Translations under genes and position numbers: made by a program
Assembly: GCA_017414645.1 (NCBI GenBank)
Contig: JAFQLL010000065.1
Location: 1 to 38,876 of the forward strand
Direction of reading: 5' to 3'
DNA length: 38,876 bases
Source of the DNA: Clostridia bacterium
GTDB lineage: Bacteria; Bacillota; Clostridia; UMGS1883
Shown: one piece after another, positions 1-8,314 of the stretch
Layout: the number at the start of each line of letters is the position of its first letter
Position numbering within the stretch: position 1 is the first letter of the stretch
Notes under the pieces: generated by a model
Told to the model about the DNA's origin: nothing
What the model saw: the letters and a program-made list of their open reading frames with translations, nothing else
Databases searched by the model: none

Positions 1-33
1 AATTAAGGTAAACAGAGGAGAAAACACTTTGTA

Positions 34-84
34 ATGCCATATGCGTTTTCCGAGCCTCGCGAGGAAATTCTCGCATGGCAATAA
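34..84 (+). other. Possible 16-codon mini-ORF with palindromic core
   Basis: An ATG-initiated 16-codon frame ends in TAA and has a GAGGAG-like site about 13 bases upstream, which is further than usual. Its middle contains the perfect palindrome CCTCGCGAGG (55-64) overlapping a GCGAG/CTCGC inverted repeat (59-74). It could equally be a palindromic intergenic repeat. No function is proposed and coding status is doubtful. Confidence 0.15.
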
Positions 85-94
85 AATCAAATTT

Positions 95-141
95 ATTTTT
101 TGCCTTATAGGAAATACGCAATTTCCTATAAGGCAAAAAAA
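95..141. repeat. Perfect 20-bp inverted repeat, not a canonical terminator
   Basis: The arms GCCTTATAGGAAAT (102-115) and its complement (121-134) are perfectly paired around a 5-base loop and are extended by T-run/A-run pairs on the outside. The T run is on the 5' side and the A run on the 3' side, the reverse of an intrinsic terminator on either strand. Confidence 0.6.
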
Positions 142-165
142 CACCGGCGTTTATACCGATGTTTT
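135..165 (-). terminator. Terminator of the uridine-kinase-like gene
   Basis: On the minus strand AAAACATCGG pairs with CCGGTGTTTT, with one mismatch, and is followed by a run of seven T. The stop codon of the kinase-like gene (151-153) lies in the loop, so the hairpin overlaps the gene end. Confidence 0.6.
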
Positions 166-717
166 GTAATAAATTTCACATTTATATTTAATTTCAGTTT
201 GAGAAAAGTAGGTTTCCTCCAATGGAATCCACCGTTCCTCGAACGCGGCTACTCTATCCTCGCCTACCCTTTTAATAAGGCGCTCAAGCTGGCTTTTCTT
301 ATCAACATCCACAAAAACGTGAAGGTCGTAGTATTTAAACAGTTCGGGGTGGCAAGAATATGAGCCTTCTATAATTGTAACGCTTTTTCTTGTTACATTA
401 ACCTGTTCCGAAAAGTCCATTTTATGACAGTTAAAGGGTCGGTAAGAAAAGCTTTCATTGGAACAAAGAGGCTGTAAAACCTCTTTGTAAAACCTTTCGC
501 GGTCTACATTGCCGCCCGGTTCTTTAAGCCTGTCTTCTGTTCTCTGGCAAGGCCTGAGAAAAAAGTCGTCCATGTGGATAACGTTGCAGTCATAACAGCT
601 GCTTAAAATTTTTGCAAGGGTTGTTTTACCTGAGCCGCAGCGGCCGTCGATTGCAATTATGCAGCTACCTTTTTTTCGTATTAATTTATTAGTTGCATTT
701 ATAATTTCATTTATCAT
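151..717 (-). CDS. Uridine kinase-like P-loop kinase
   Basis: This 188-residue protein resembles the uridine kinase/phosphoribulokinase P-loop family, which phosphorylates small hydroxylated substrates with ATP in the cytoplasm. A Walker A motif (GRCGSGKTT, residues 25-33) is followed by HMDDFF (about 48-53), the usual position of the base and metal-binding acidic residues. It is slightly shorter than canonical uridine kinase (about 205-210 residues), so the substrate is uncertain; related clostridial proteins are often annotated only as uridine kinase or AAA family ATPase. The ATG at 717 is preceded by GAGG at 7-8 bases. That site is the 3' arm of a 9-bp hairpin (725-753), which suggests translational control. 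The gene lies 53 bases downstream of the Cys-rich conserved gene and probably shares its promoter. Confidence 0.75.
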   Translation of the reverse strand: MINEIINATNKLIRKKGSCIIAIDGRCGSGKTTLAKILSSCYDCNVIHMDDFFLRPCQRTEDRLKEPGGNVDRERFYKEVLQPLCSNESFSYRPFNCHKMDFSEQVNVTRKSVTIIEGSYSCHPELFKYYDLHVFVDVDKKSQLERLIKRVGEDRVAAFEERWIPLEETYFSQTEIKYKCEIYYKTSV

Positions 718-724
718 AACAATC

Positions 725-753
725 GCCTCGTATCATTTGTTATTATACGAGGC
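725..753 (-). promoter_or_regulatory. Hairpin sequestering the kinase ribosome-binding site
   Basis: GCCTCGTAT and ATACGAGGC form a perfect 9-bp stem with an 11-base loop on the minus-strand transcript. The 3' arm contains the GAGG that serves as Shine-Dalgarno site for the ATG at 717. There is no T run behind it, so it is not an intrinsic terminator. Confidence 0.55.
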
Positions 754-770
754 AATTTCGACTAAGTCAA

Positions 771-1148
771 CTACATTAGGTTATATTTTCCTAAAGTTTT
801 TACCCTATCGGTTTCTTTTTGAATAATTTTATCAATATTTAAATTAAGTGCATTGCACATACATGCCATGTAATAAAAGCCCTCGCCTATTTCGCGCTCA
901 AGATTCGCCCTGCATTCGTCACACAAATCGCCCCGAAGCTGACATAAATTGTCTTGCTTTTCGAAAGTTACAATGCTTTTTCTTCCGTCAATTTCCATAC
1001 AGCCGCAGCTTGTTACAGCCTTTACTGCTGCGCGATTAATTTTTGACGAGGCGTTTTGCAGCTTACTCATAATGTCGAGTATGCTTTTGTTCCATATATG
1101 ATATTTTGATACGGTGTTCTGAAAATCCTCGGTAATTGTTTTTTTCAT
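771..1148 (-). CDS. Conserved clostridial Cys-rich protein
   Basis: A 125-residue soluble protein of a type I recognise as widespread in Clostridia but functionally uncharacterised. The N-terminal half is helical (FQNTVSKYHIWNKSILDIMSKL). It carries a CGC motif (about residues 48-50), a CDEC motif (about 76-79) and a CMC motif (about 96-98), suggesting a metal or disulfide site. No signal peptide or membrane segment is visible. It is the first gene behind a perfect sigma-A promoter (1181-1209), so it may be well expressed, with the kinase-like gene downstream. The ATG at 1148 is preceded by an AGAGGG site. I do not assign a function. Confidence 0.7.
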   Translation of the reverse strand: MKKTITEDFQNTVSKYHIWNKSILDIMSKLQNASSKINRAAVKAVTSCGCMEIDGRKSIVTFEKQDNLCQLRGDLCDECRANLEREIGEGFYYMACMCNALNLNIDKIIQKETDRVKTLGKYNLM

Positions 1149-1180
1149 AGCTAACCCTCTTTTACATTTTCTGTAAATTA

Positions 1181-1209
1181 ATTATATCAATTCACCGCTC
1201 TCTTGTCAA
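1181..1209 (-). promoter_or_regulatory. Perfect consensus sigma-A promoter
   Basis: On the minus strand TTGACA (1204-1209) and TATAAT (1181-1186) are separated by exactly 17 bases. It drives the Cys-rich protein gene whose ATG is at 1148. All twelve hexamer positions match consensus. Confidence 0.9.
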
Positions 1210-1212
1210 TTG

Positions 1213-1251
1213 AACAACAAAAAAAGAATGAGAGAAAAATCCCTCATTCTT
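1213..1251 (-). terminator. Terminator of the seven-gene surface/glycosylation operon
   Basis: AAGAATGAG pairs with CTCATTCTT (stem 1224-1232 with 1243-1251), followed on the minus strand by seven T. The 5' arm overlaps the stop codon of the GtrA gene (1244-1246). Confidence 0.85.
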
Positions 1252-1705
1252 CGGCTTTAAATGCGAAAAACCGCTGTCCTGTATAATTAAAAACCACAAA
1301 CAGACCCATGCCGACAATCGTTGCAACATTGTCGATAATCTGTTCTGTAGCATTAAGATACCCGAATGTTATAAACCTTACAAAATCGAACACTTCTATG
1401 GGTGCAAGCCCCATTAAAAATGTTGTAACAGGTTTTGCAATGCCGTAAGCAAGAAGCCAGCACACTGCAATGTTAACCGCAAACCTTAGGGCCTCTTTCT
1501 TAAGGTTGCCTTTACTTTTGAAGGTGAAATACTTGTTGAGGAAAAAGCTCATTACACTTGTGGGAATGTAGTTTAATGCACCTGCAAGCATAAAGCTAAG
1601 TCCAAAAACATTAAGTGCCGTAAAATTAATTGCATAGCCCACAAGAGTGTTAAGTATGCCCACAAGAATAAATTTAAAAAGCTTTTCGTCAACTACGTTT
1701 TTCAT
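1244..1705 (-). CDS. GtrA/GtcA-family membrane protein
   Basis: A 153-residue, four-helix membrane protein of the GtrA family (KFILVGILNTLVGYAINF near the N-terminus is typical). Members are thought to flip undecaprenyl-phosphate-linked sugars across the membrane; GtcA of Listeria and Bacillus does so for teichoic acid glycosylation together with a GT2 enzyme and YfhO. The start overlaps the GT2 stop codon by four bases (ATGA) and has a GAGGA site, so translation is probably coupled. Last gene of the operon; the terminator starts inside its stop codon. The family call is strong, the flippase role is inferred from context. Confidence 0.9.
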   Translation of the reverse strand: MKNVVDEKLFKFILVGILNTLVGYAINFTALNVFGLSFMLAGALNYIPTSVMSFFLNKYFTFKSKGNLKKEALRFAVNIAVCWLLAYGIAKPVTTFLMGLAPIEVFDFVRFITFGYLNATEQIIDNVATIVGMGLFVVFNYTGQRFFAFKAEE

Positions 1706-2640
1706 ATGTCTTCCTCGGTTTCTTTAACGATGTAAATAGGCCTCTTCTTTGTTTCAACATACATTTTCGCCATGTACTGCCCTAAAATGCCAATCATAAG
1801 CAGCTGAATGCCGCCGATGAGAAGCATTGCACACATAAGTGTGGGGAAACCTGCAACAGGCTCGCCGTAAACAAGTGTTTTTATAAAAATCACAAGGCCG
1901 AAAACGAATGCCATAATGCAGAACAAAATGCCAATGAAGGACGATGCCTGCAAGGGCGCAGTAGAAAAGGCTGTAATACCGTCTAAGGAATATGCAAAGA
2001 GCTTTTTGAAGGACCACTTTGTTTCGCCTGCAACACGCGCTACGTTTTCAAAAGGAATCCACTTTGTGTTAAAGCCCACCCAGCTGAAAATACCCTTTGA
2101 AAAACGGTTAACCTCGCTCATGTCGAGCACAGCATCAACCATTTTTCCGGTCATCATGCGGTAGTCGCACGCACCGGGAACAATGTTCGTATCGGAAAGC
2201 TTGTTGATAACGTCGTAAAAGCGCATTGCAAAGAAGGAGCGGATTTTAGGCTCGCCCAGCCTTTTAACTCTGCGGGTTGCAACGCAGTCATAGCCTTCCT
2301 CCTTTATTCCCTTATACATTTCGGGAATAAATTTGGGCGGATGCTGTAAGTCGGCATCCATAACAACAGTGAGATTACCCGTAACAGCCTTAAAGCCTGC
2401 ATACATTGCTGCTTCCTTGCCGAAATTACGGGAGAAAGAGATGTAGCGCACTCTGTCGTCCTTTTTTCTGAGTTCTCTTAACACCTCAACGGTTTTGTCG
2501 GCAGAGCCATCGTTTACAAATATGAATTCGAAGGCTGCATCTGTTTTCATTTCATCTGCTACACGAATAATTTCGTCGTAAAAGTAAGGCAGCGATAATT
2601 CCTCATTATAACAGGGCACCACTATTGATATCTTGTCCAT
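1702..2640 (-). CDS. GT2 polyprenyl-phosphate glycosyltransferase
   Basis: This 312-residue enzyme belongs to the GtrB/CsbB/dolichol-phosphate mannosyltransferase-like branch of GT2. It carries the N-terminal SIVVPCYNEE motif, the DADLQHPP metal-binding motif (about residues 95-102), a GACDYRMM motif and two C-terminal membrane helices. The expected reaction is transfer of a sugar from a nucleotide donor to undecaprenyl phosphate on the cytoplasmic face. The start lies inside the 3' end of the YfhO gene (35-base overlap) behind an AAGGAG site, and the stop overlaps the GtrA start. With YfhO and GtrA it forms a complete three-component glycosylation cassette. The sugar cannot be read from sequence. 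Confidence 0.9.
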   Translation of the reverse strand: MDKISIVVPCYNEELSLPYFYDEIIRVADEMKTDAAFEFIFVNDGSADKTVEVLRELRKKDDRVRYISFSRNFGKEAAMYAGFKAVTGNLTVVMDADLQHPPKFIPEMYKGIKEEGYDCVATRRVKRLGEPKIRSFFAMRFYDVINKLSDTNIVPGACDYRMMTGKMVDAVLDMSEVNRFSKGIFSWVGFNTKWIPFENVARVAGETKWSFKKLFAYSLDGITAFSTAPLQASSFIGILFCIMAFVFGLVIFIKTLVYGEPVAGFPTLMCAMLLIGGIQLLMIGILGQYMAKMYVETKKRPIYIVKETEEDI

Positions 2641-5284
2641 TTTTCTGTCTCCTTCCGGTTATAATGATAGCTACAATAAGCATAATAAGAGCTGCAATTG
2701 ATATTAAAACACCTGCACCAAAACCAAAGGGGGTGTAGCGCAAAACAATGCTGTGCTCGCCCTTTGCAAGCTCTACACCTATCATTGCGCCTTCAAAAGG
2801 TTTAATTTCGGTTTCTTTTCCGTCAACAAAAAGCCTCCAGCCTTTCTCGTAAGGAATGGATGTATAGAAGTAGCCGTCTTCAAGCGCATTTATCCTGCCC
2901 TTAATTTTTCTTGACTTATACTCTTCAATTTCAAAGCTTTCGTCACGAAGACGCTCCATACCCTCTTCAAAAAGCTTTTCGTTCATAGAATACACATGGA
3001 ATTTGACTGAGGCTTTGTCCTTGAAGGTATCTTCAAATTCGAACTTAAACTTGAACTTTTCGCCCTCGTGATAGCTGCCTGCAGGGAAAATGTAGGCTCT
3101 CTTGCCTACCTTGTAGGTTGTGTTAGACACAATAATTTTCTTAATCTGCTTACATTCAACGTATGCGTAAAGGGAGTTTTCATCAGGAGCAACGTAGTTC
3201 ATGTGAAGCACAGGCTTTTTGTCGGGGTCCTCGGTGAAGGTGTATTTGCCTTCATGGGCACCCGTAACCTTTATTGTGGACTCGCCTGCTATAGACTTAA
3301 GAGAAACCCTTGTAAACAAGTCACCCTCAAGGCCTGTTGCCTTACGGAACAAATCGTTCTGTACGTCGAAGGGGTTTTCGCCAAGGAGTGCAGAAGATAC
3401 TAATGCTTTATCTGTCATAAAGCCAAGGGGCAGCACCTCTGTATTCTTATAAATAACATTTTTATATTTTTCGTCCGCTGTCCATTCCTCTGCAACGCTT
3501 TCAAGGTAAGGGTTGAGGTTTTTCATGTCGTTTTTGAAAATGATATGCTCAACGCCTAAGAAAGAGTTAACAAGGGGCGAGGTTGTTTCGTAATAGTAGC
3601 GGTTCGCTCGTGCAGGTGCACAAAGCGCAAGCTTTTCCATAAGCTTTGTAACAGGATAGTTTGCTGTGGAGGTAAAGGTTGAAACACCCTTATAGCCGTA
3701 GAGAGCCGGGTCATTAAGAATGTATTCCTGGCTGGTTTCTACTCTTAAAAGAGACTCGTCGGCATCAACATCCTCTAAAAGACGTTCAACCTCTTCACCT
3801 CTGTAGTAATAGGTGGAATAGGTTGTTGTTCTTACGGTAGGAACTGCAATGGCAGTATTTATGAGCATTTCGATGATAATAACGCCGCACAAGGCCTCGT
3901 TCCAGATGCTTTGTGCAGAAGTATTTCTGTGCTGGTCGATGGTTGCCATGATAACAAAGTACACAATTGCAAGAGCGCTGCAGCCTAATATTGTGGCAAT
4001 TTCAGCCTTGGCAAAGGCACATACGATTACCGCTGCAGCAAAAAGAATTGGCAGAATATATGCTGCAGTTTTTCTTTTAGGTCTGTCTTCCCCTGTAAAC
4101 TCGGCAACATACGCTCTGTATGCTGTTATAACCATTGCAAAGGAAAATACGAATGCGTAGCGATAGGGCACCATGTTCGGCTTATGGAAGCCGTGCCAGA
4201 TAATGTCTAAATCGCTTATTGTTACGCTCAGAAGAAGCACCAGCAGCATAAGAGCTGTTGAAAGCTTTTCACTGAGCTTTATTTTTTTCGACATAAAGAA
4301 GAAACCAAGTAAAATTACAGATATAAATCCACTGAAAAGATTGGGCAGCCCTTCCTTGGGAACAGGCTCGTTAAAGGATGCCATACGGCCAATATTGTTT
4401 GCCGCATCCTCTTTTATGTCTTCAATAGCGTCTCCAAGGTCGATAATAAGGCTTTTTTCTGTATTGGCTGAATTTTTCGGCACGCTTGAAACAGTATCCT
4501 GCAGAGCTAAGTATGCAGGAATTGTCATGAATGCTGTGAGTGCCAAAGCAAGAATTGAGCAAAGAGCCATCATAAGCAGCTTTTTTGCAAACGCTTTTAA
4601 GCCCATGGAGCTTTTTGCGCATTCAAAGAAAAAGTAAATTGCTGTGAAAATGCACACCATAAAACCAATGTAGAAGTTGCTTATTACGGCAATCGCCAGA
4701 GAAACCACATACAAAATCCACTTATTTTCTTTTATGAGCGAATACACACCCAACATAACAAGGGGTAAAAGGGCAACGCAGTCGTGCCACATAATGTTCC
4801 AGTAGTAGCCCAGCACGTAGCCGCAAAGAGCATAAACCATGGAAAATGCAACTGTGGACTTGTCGTACCTTGAAAACACCTTCTTAAGGTACAAGGAAAA
4901 GAAAAGCCCCGAGAAGCCAACCTTGAGAGCAACCATCACAGCAAGAAGGTCACGGAGAGCTTCCTTTGAAACAAGTGTGATAAGAATGTTCAAAGGGCTT
5001 GCACAGTAGTATGCAATAAGTGCCCAGAAATTTATACCAAGACCAATGTTTTCTGAATACAGTATGGACTGGCCTTCCTTGAGCCTCTGTTGAAGCTCGC
5101 AAAGGAAAGGATAATACTGGTGCCACAGGTCGGTTACAAGAATCTGCTTATCACCGAAGGGATGCACACCGTTTATGATAAAAATGATATAAAGCGCAAG
5201 TGCAGGCAGCACAAAAGATGCTGCCCCCACAAGAAACGCTTTGTTTTTTAATAATCCTTTAAGTTGTTCTTTAAATTTAGCCAT
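2606..5284 (-). CDS. YfhO-family GT-C membrane glycosyltransferase
   Basis: An 892-residue polytopic protein of the YfhO family. About a dozen membrane segments fill residues 15-470, a large extracellular region follows, and a final membrane helix is at about 860-880. Bacillus and Listeria homologues accept a sugar from undecaprenyl phosphate outside the cell and attach it to lipoteichoic acid. The early loop acidic residues (VTDLWHQYYPF, about 49-59) fit the GT-C catalytic site. It starts 10 bases after the SPFH gene and its end overlaps the GT2 gene, so the three glycosylation genes are tightly coupled. The acceptor here could be a teichoic acid, another glycan or a surface protein. Confidence 0.88.
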   Translation of the reverse strand: MAKFKEQLKGLLKNKAFLVGAASFVLPALALYIIFIINGVHPFGDKQILVTDLWHQYYPFLCELQQRLKEGQSILYSENIGLGINFWALIAYYCASPLNILITLVSKEALRDLLAVMVALKVGFSGLFFSLYLKKVFSRYDKSTVAFSMVYALCGYVLGYYWNIMWHDCVALLPLVMLGVYSLIKENKWILYVVSLAIAVISNFYIGFMVCIFTAIYFFFECAKSSMGLKAFAKKLLMMALCSILALALTAFMTIPAYLALQDTVSSVPKNSANTEKSLIIDLGDAIEDIKEDAANNIGRMASFNEPVPKEGLPNLFSGFISVILLGFFFMSKKIKLSEKLSTALMLLVLLLSVTISDLDIIWHGFHKPNMVPYRYAFVFSFAMVITAYRAYVAEFTGEDRPKRKTAAYILPILFAAAVIVCAFAKAEIATILGCSALAIVYFVIMATIDQHRNTSAQSIWNEALCGVIIIEMLINTAIAVPTVRTTTYSTYYYRGEEVERLLEDVDADESLLRVETSQEYILNDPALYGYKGVSTFTSTANYPVTKLMEKLALCAPARANRYYYETTSPLVNSFLGVEHIIFKNDMKNLNPYLESVAEEWTADEKYKNVIYKNTEVLPLGFMTDKALVSSALLGENPFDVQNDLFRKATGLEGDLFTRVSLKSIAGESTIKVTGAHEGKYTFTEDPDKKPVLHMNYVAPDENSLYAYVECKQIKKIIVSNTTYKVGKRAYIFPAGSYHEGEKFKFKFEFEDTFKDKASVKFHVYSMNEKLFEEGMERLRDESFEIEEYKSRKIKGRINALEDGYFYTSIPYEKGWRLFVDGKETEIKPFEGAMIGVELAKGEHSIVLRYTPFGFGAGVLISIAALIMLIVAIIITGRRQKNGQDINSGALL

Positions 5285-5294
5285 GTGTTTTCAC

Positions 5295-6185
5295 TCAATT
5301 CTGTTTATCTGTCATAACCTCTTTCAAAGAAGCTGCGAGGGTTGTAAGGTTCTGTATTTCAGAAGGTATAATAAGCTTTGTAGCCTGACCGTCTGCAACC
5401 TTTTCCAATGCTTCAAGACTTCTGATTGAAATGGTTTCCTTAGTAGGATTAGCCTGATTGATTAATTCAATACCCTTAGCTATAGCTGTCTGCACACGCA
5501 AAATGGCCTCAGCTTCACCCTCTGCCTCGCGGATTTTGGATTCTCTTACTGCCTCAGCACGCAGGATTGCACTTTCCTTTTCACCTTCTGCAACCAAGAT
5601 GGCACTTCTCTTTTCGCCTTCAGCACGCAGGATTGCTTCACGTCTTTCACGCTCTGCCTTCATCTGCTTTTCCATTGCATCCTGAATTTCGGCAGGAGGA
5701 ATAATGTTCTTAAGCTCAACACGATTGATTTTAATACCCCAAGGGTCGGTAGCCTCGTCGAGGATTGTACGCATTTTTGCGTTTACAACGTCACGGGAGG
5801 TAAGTGTTTCGTCAAGCTCCATTTCACCGATGATATTTCTGAGAGTTGTTGCGGTGAGTGTTTCAATTGCCATCATGGGGTGTTCAACACCGTAGCAATA
5901 AAGCTTGGGGTCAGTTATCTGGAAATAAACAACGGTATCGATCTGCATTGTTACGTTATCCTTTGTGATAACTGCCTGAGGGCGGAAGTCGGCAACTCTC
6001 TCCTTAAGGTTAACGGTTGCTACAACACGGTCAATAAAAGGCACTTTAAAGTGTAAGCCTACAGACCAGGTTTCTTTATATGCACCAAGGCGTTCAATTA
6101 CAACAGCCTTTGCCTGGGGTACAATTTTAATATTAAGAACAACAATTACTAATGCGATAATTATTAAAGCTATAACAAATGCCAT
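5295..6185 (-). CDS. SPFH/band 7 (stomatin/slipin-like) membrane scaffold protein
   Basis: A 296-residue protein with one N-terminal membrane segment (residues 3-20), then an SPFH domain (AKAVVIERLGAYKETWSVGLHFKVPF) and an Ala/Glu-rich coiled coil (about 180-235) with repeated RAEGEKRSAILVAEGEKESAI-type heptads. Such proteins oligomerise at the membrane and organise microdomains or hold membrane proteases. It lies 3 bases downstream of an NfeD gene, the classic partner pair. The ATG at 6185 is preceded by GAGGG. Role is by family; the link to the neighbouring glycosylation genes is inferred from operon structure. Confidence 0.92.
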   Translation of the reverse strand: MAFVIALIIIALVIVVLNIKIVPQAKAVVIERLGAYKETWSVGLHFKVPFIDRVVATVNLKERVADFRPQAVITKDNVTMQIDTVVYFQITDPKLYCYGVEHPMMAIETLTATTLRNIIGEMELDETLTSRDVVNAKMRTILDEATDPWGIKINRVELKNIIPPAEIQDAMEKQMKAERERREAILRAEGEKRSAILVAEGEKESAILRAEAVRESKIREAEGEAEAILRVQTAIAKGIELINQANPTKETISIRSLEALEKVADGQATKLIIPSEIQNLTTLAASLKEVMTDKQN

Positions 6186-6188
6186 ATT

Positions 6189-6614
6189 TTATCCCTCAAC
6201 TTTCTTTACAAGTAATTTTACGCCTTCAATGGCGCAAACCTCTACATTTTCGCCTGCAGGAATGCTTTCCGTAGCCTTTGCAGACCACAAATTGCCCTGC
6301 ACAGTTACCGTGCCCTTACCCATTACGGGATCAATCGGGCTATCTACAACGCCTCTTGCGCCTATCAAGCGGTCGGCATTTGTTCTTTCATGCTTCTGCT
6401 TGAATTTGCCGCCGAAGAGCTTCTGGAACAAAACAACTGCAATTGCCGATACTACTGCAAAGGTCAGCACACAGATGTTTGTGTCTACGCCCACATAGGC
6501 AAGAACCGCCGCCACAAGAGAACCAAGGGCGAACCAGATAGAAATAAGCATAGGTGTAACTGCCTCTATTATGAGAAACAGCACCATAGCACAAATCCAA
6601 AAAACAGCATCCAT
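6189..6614 (-). CDS. NfeD-family membrane protein (short form)
   Basis: At 141 residues this is the short NfeD form: three to four hydrophobic helices in residues 1-65, followed by a C-terminal OB-fold domain (about 80-141, with GARGVVDSPIDPVMGKGTV and a final VKLLVKKVEG). It lacks the ClpP-like serine protease domain of long NfeD proteins. NfeD partners with SPFH proteins, and the SPFH gene follows after 3 bases. The start has a GAGGTAA site. It lies 12 bases downstream of the SLH/cohesin-like gene. Confidence 0.9.
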   Translation of the reverse strand: MDAVFWICAMVLFLIIEAVTPMLISIWFALGSLVAAVLAYVGVDTNICVLTFAVVSAIAVVLFQKLFGGKFKQKHERTNADRLIGARGVVDSPIDPVMGKGTVTVQGNLWSAKATESIPAGENVEVCAIEGVKLLVKKVEG

Positions 6615-6626
6615 AAAAATTACCTC

Positions 6627-7721
6627 TTAACCTCTTGAAACAAGAATGTTGAACTCAGCCAGTTTATTAAGCAAAACAGCGGCTTCTGCTCTTGTCATTG
6701 TATCTTCGGGGCGAAGAAGGTTTTTGTCATCGCCCTGCAAAATTTTAGCTCTTACCAGCCCTGCCATGCATTCAAGCGCATAGGGAGCTACAGTTTCCTT
6801 ATCGGAGAATGTGCCAATGTACTTTTCAATGTCGATAGTTGGGTCTACCTTGTTCATTTTAAGCATTGTTCTGTAAACAAGACAGCACACATCCTGACGG
6901 GAGATTGTATCGTCGGGACGGAAGTTGCCGTTTAAATCACCTTTGGCAATGCCCAGAACCCTTGCTGCCATAATATGCTCATACTGGTAGCTTTCCTTGT
7001 CAACATCGGGGAATTCCTGAGCCTCTTTTGTTGACTTCTGCTTGCATATTCTCATGAGCATGGTTATGAATTCACCACGGGTAATTTCCTTTCCGGGATA
7101 GAAGGACTTATCGGCAATGTTTTCTGTAATGTTCAGCTTTGCCATAACACCTACGGCTTTTTCTGCCCAGTCGTAACCAAACATGTCGTCGAAGGGAGTT
7201 GCAGGCTCTGCGTCTTTATAAAGAGTTTCCTCCTCACCGTCAGTATCTTCAGCTATTGTAACGGTGGTGCCTGCTACATCGAGTGTGTAGAAGGCGTTTT
7301 CTTTAGGCTTACCGAGCATGCAGTCGTCAAGAAGCTCTATTTTCAGTTCGCCGCTCTTTTTTGCTTCGAAAAGAAGAGAAACTACAACAGGCTCATCGGT
7401 TCCTTTTATGGTCTGGTCGTAGCCTTCAAAAAGGAATGTGCCCTTTTCGTTGTCGAACTTGTTTGTAAGAATACCAAGATTTTCGTTGGAATATACCGGT
7501 GCTACAAGCTCTGCAAGAGAGCTGTCGAAGGTTCCGTTAACGCGGAAGGTGAGAAACTTTGCATCGTCTGTTTTCATAATGTCAACCAGAAACTGGTCGC
7601 CTACCTCAACAACATCCTTTACTTTTACAGCACTCATCTGAAGCTCAGCTTCCTGAGCCAATGCTGTAAAAGGCATTACAAAGAGTGCAAGCGCTACTAA
7701 AATACAAATAAATTTTTTCAT
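6627..7721 (-). CDS. SLH-anchored surface protein with cohesin-like domain
   Basis: This 364-residue secreted protein has a signal peptide (residues 1-22, ending ALA), a beta-sandwich region at about 25-155 resembling cohesin domains (VEVGDQFLVDIMKTDDAKFL near its start), an acidic linker, and SLH repeats over about 180-355 (GYDWAEKAVGVMAKLNI, ITRGEFITMLMRI, FRPDDTISRQDV, MTRAEAAVLLNKLAEF). SLH domains bind pyruvylated cell-wall polymers. The cohesin-like part could receive dockerin proteins, but no dockerin motif is visible in the window. The gene lies 19 bases after the lipoprotein gene and 12 before nfeD. The SLH call is firm; the cohesin call is moderate. Confidence 0.85.
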   Translation of the reverse strand: MKKFICILVALALFVMPFTALAQEAELQMSAVKVKDVVEVGDQFLVDIMKTDDAKFLTFRVNGTFDSSLAELVAPVYSNENLGILTNKFDNEKGTFLFEGYDQTIKGTDEPVVVSLLFEAKKSGELKIELLDDCMLGKPKENAFYTLDVAGTTVTIAEDTDGEEETLYKDAEPATPFDDMFGYDWAEKAVGVMAKLNITENIADKSFYPGKEITRGEFITMLMRICKQKSTKEAQEFPDVDKESYQYEHIMAARVLGIAKGDLNGNFRPDDTISRQDVCCLVYRTMLKMNKVDPTIDIEKYIGTFSDKETVAPYALECMAGLVRAKILQGDDKNLLRPEDTMTRAEAAVLLNKLAEFNILVSRG

Positions 7722-7740
7722 TGTTTATCCCTCTTTTAAA

Positions 7741-8274
7741 TTACTGCATAATTGTTTCAGCTGCAGTGTAGCTTGTTACAAAGTAACCGCCATTCTGAAG
7801 CTCAATGTAAATGTCGTAGGATGTTCTTGTAACACCATCGCTTTCGATTGTTGTTACTGTGGAGAAATACATGTTGTCGATATCTTCAATGGGCTGAGGA
7901 GTACTGCATTCAACCTGAAGAGGCTTTTCATTTTCTCTGCCGAAGTAGAAGTTCCAGATAGCATAATCGCTCTTCATTCTGTTAAGGTAAATTTCCTTAA
8001 GTTCATCAGAATAAAGTGCATACAAAATGGCACCATTACCCTGCATTTTAGCCTGACGCCAGTTCATTACAACCTCCTCAAGGCTCTGTGCACGATAACC
8101 GTTAAGAAATTCAGCCGAAGCATCCAGGTCTGTGTTCCAGAATTCTTCCTGAACCTGAGCACCTGTTATATCACTGGGCTTAAGCTTTTCCTTGCCTGCG
8201 CAGCCTGTAAGTACCAGAGAAAACAGCATAACAGTGCAAAGAACAACAGCAATACTTCTTCTTGTAATTTTCAT
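7741..8274 (-). CDS. Predicted lipoprotein of unknown function
   Basis: A 177-residue protein with a lipoprotein signal (MKITRRS, hydrophobic stretch, lipobox LTGC at about residues 21-24). The ATG at 8274 was chosen over an upstream extension because GGGAGG lies 9 bases before it and the signal peptide begins there. The mature part (EEVVMNWRQAKMQGNGAIL and the YDIYIELQNGGYFVTS strand region) resembles small secreted alpha+beta (NTF2-like) folds, but I do not recognise a family. It is the first gene of the seven-gene operon, behind a TTGAAA-17-TATAAT promoter, and would sit on the outer membrane face. Confidence 0.8.
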   Translation of the reverse strand: MKITRRSIAVVLCTVMLFSLVLTGCAGKEKLKPSDITGAQVQEEFWNTDLDASAEFLNGYRAQSLEEVVMNWRQAKMQGNGAILYALYSDELKEIYLNRMKSDYAIWNFYFGRENEKPLQVECSTPQPIEDIDNMYFSTVTTIESDGVTRTSYDIYIELQNGGYFVTSYTAAETIMQ

Positions 8275-8314
8275 AGTTTTTTCCTCCCAAAAATTAATAT
8301 AATACCTTGATTTT

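Noticed and set aside
95-134. Intrinsic terminator reading of the 20-bp palindrome
   Set aside because: T run precedes and A run follows the stem on both strands, so no U tract would trail the hairpin; the real terminator is at 135-165.
4173-4637. Open frame of about 154 codons on the plus strand
   Set aside because: Antisense to the membrane part of the YfhO gene, no ribosome site, no recognisable protein.
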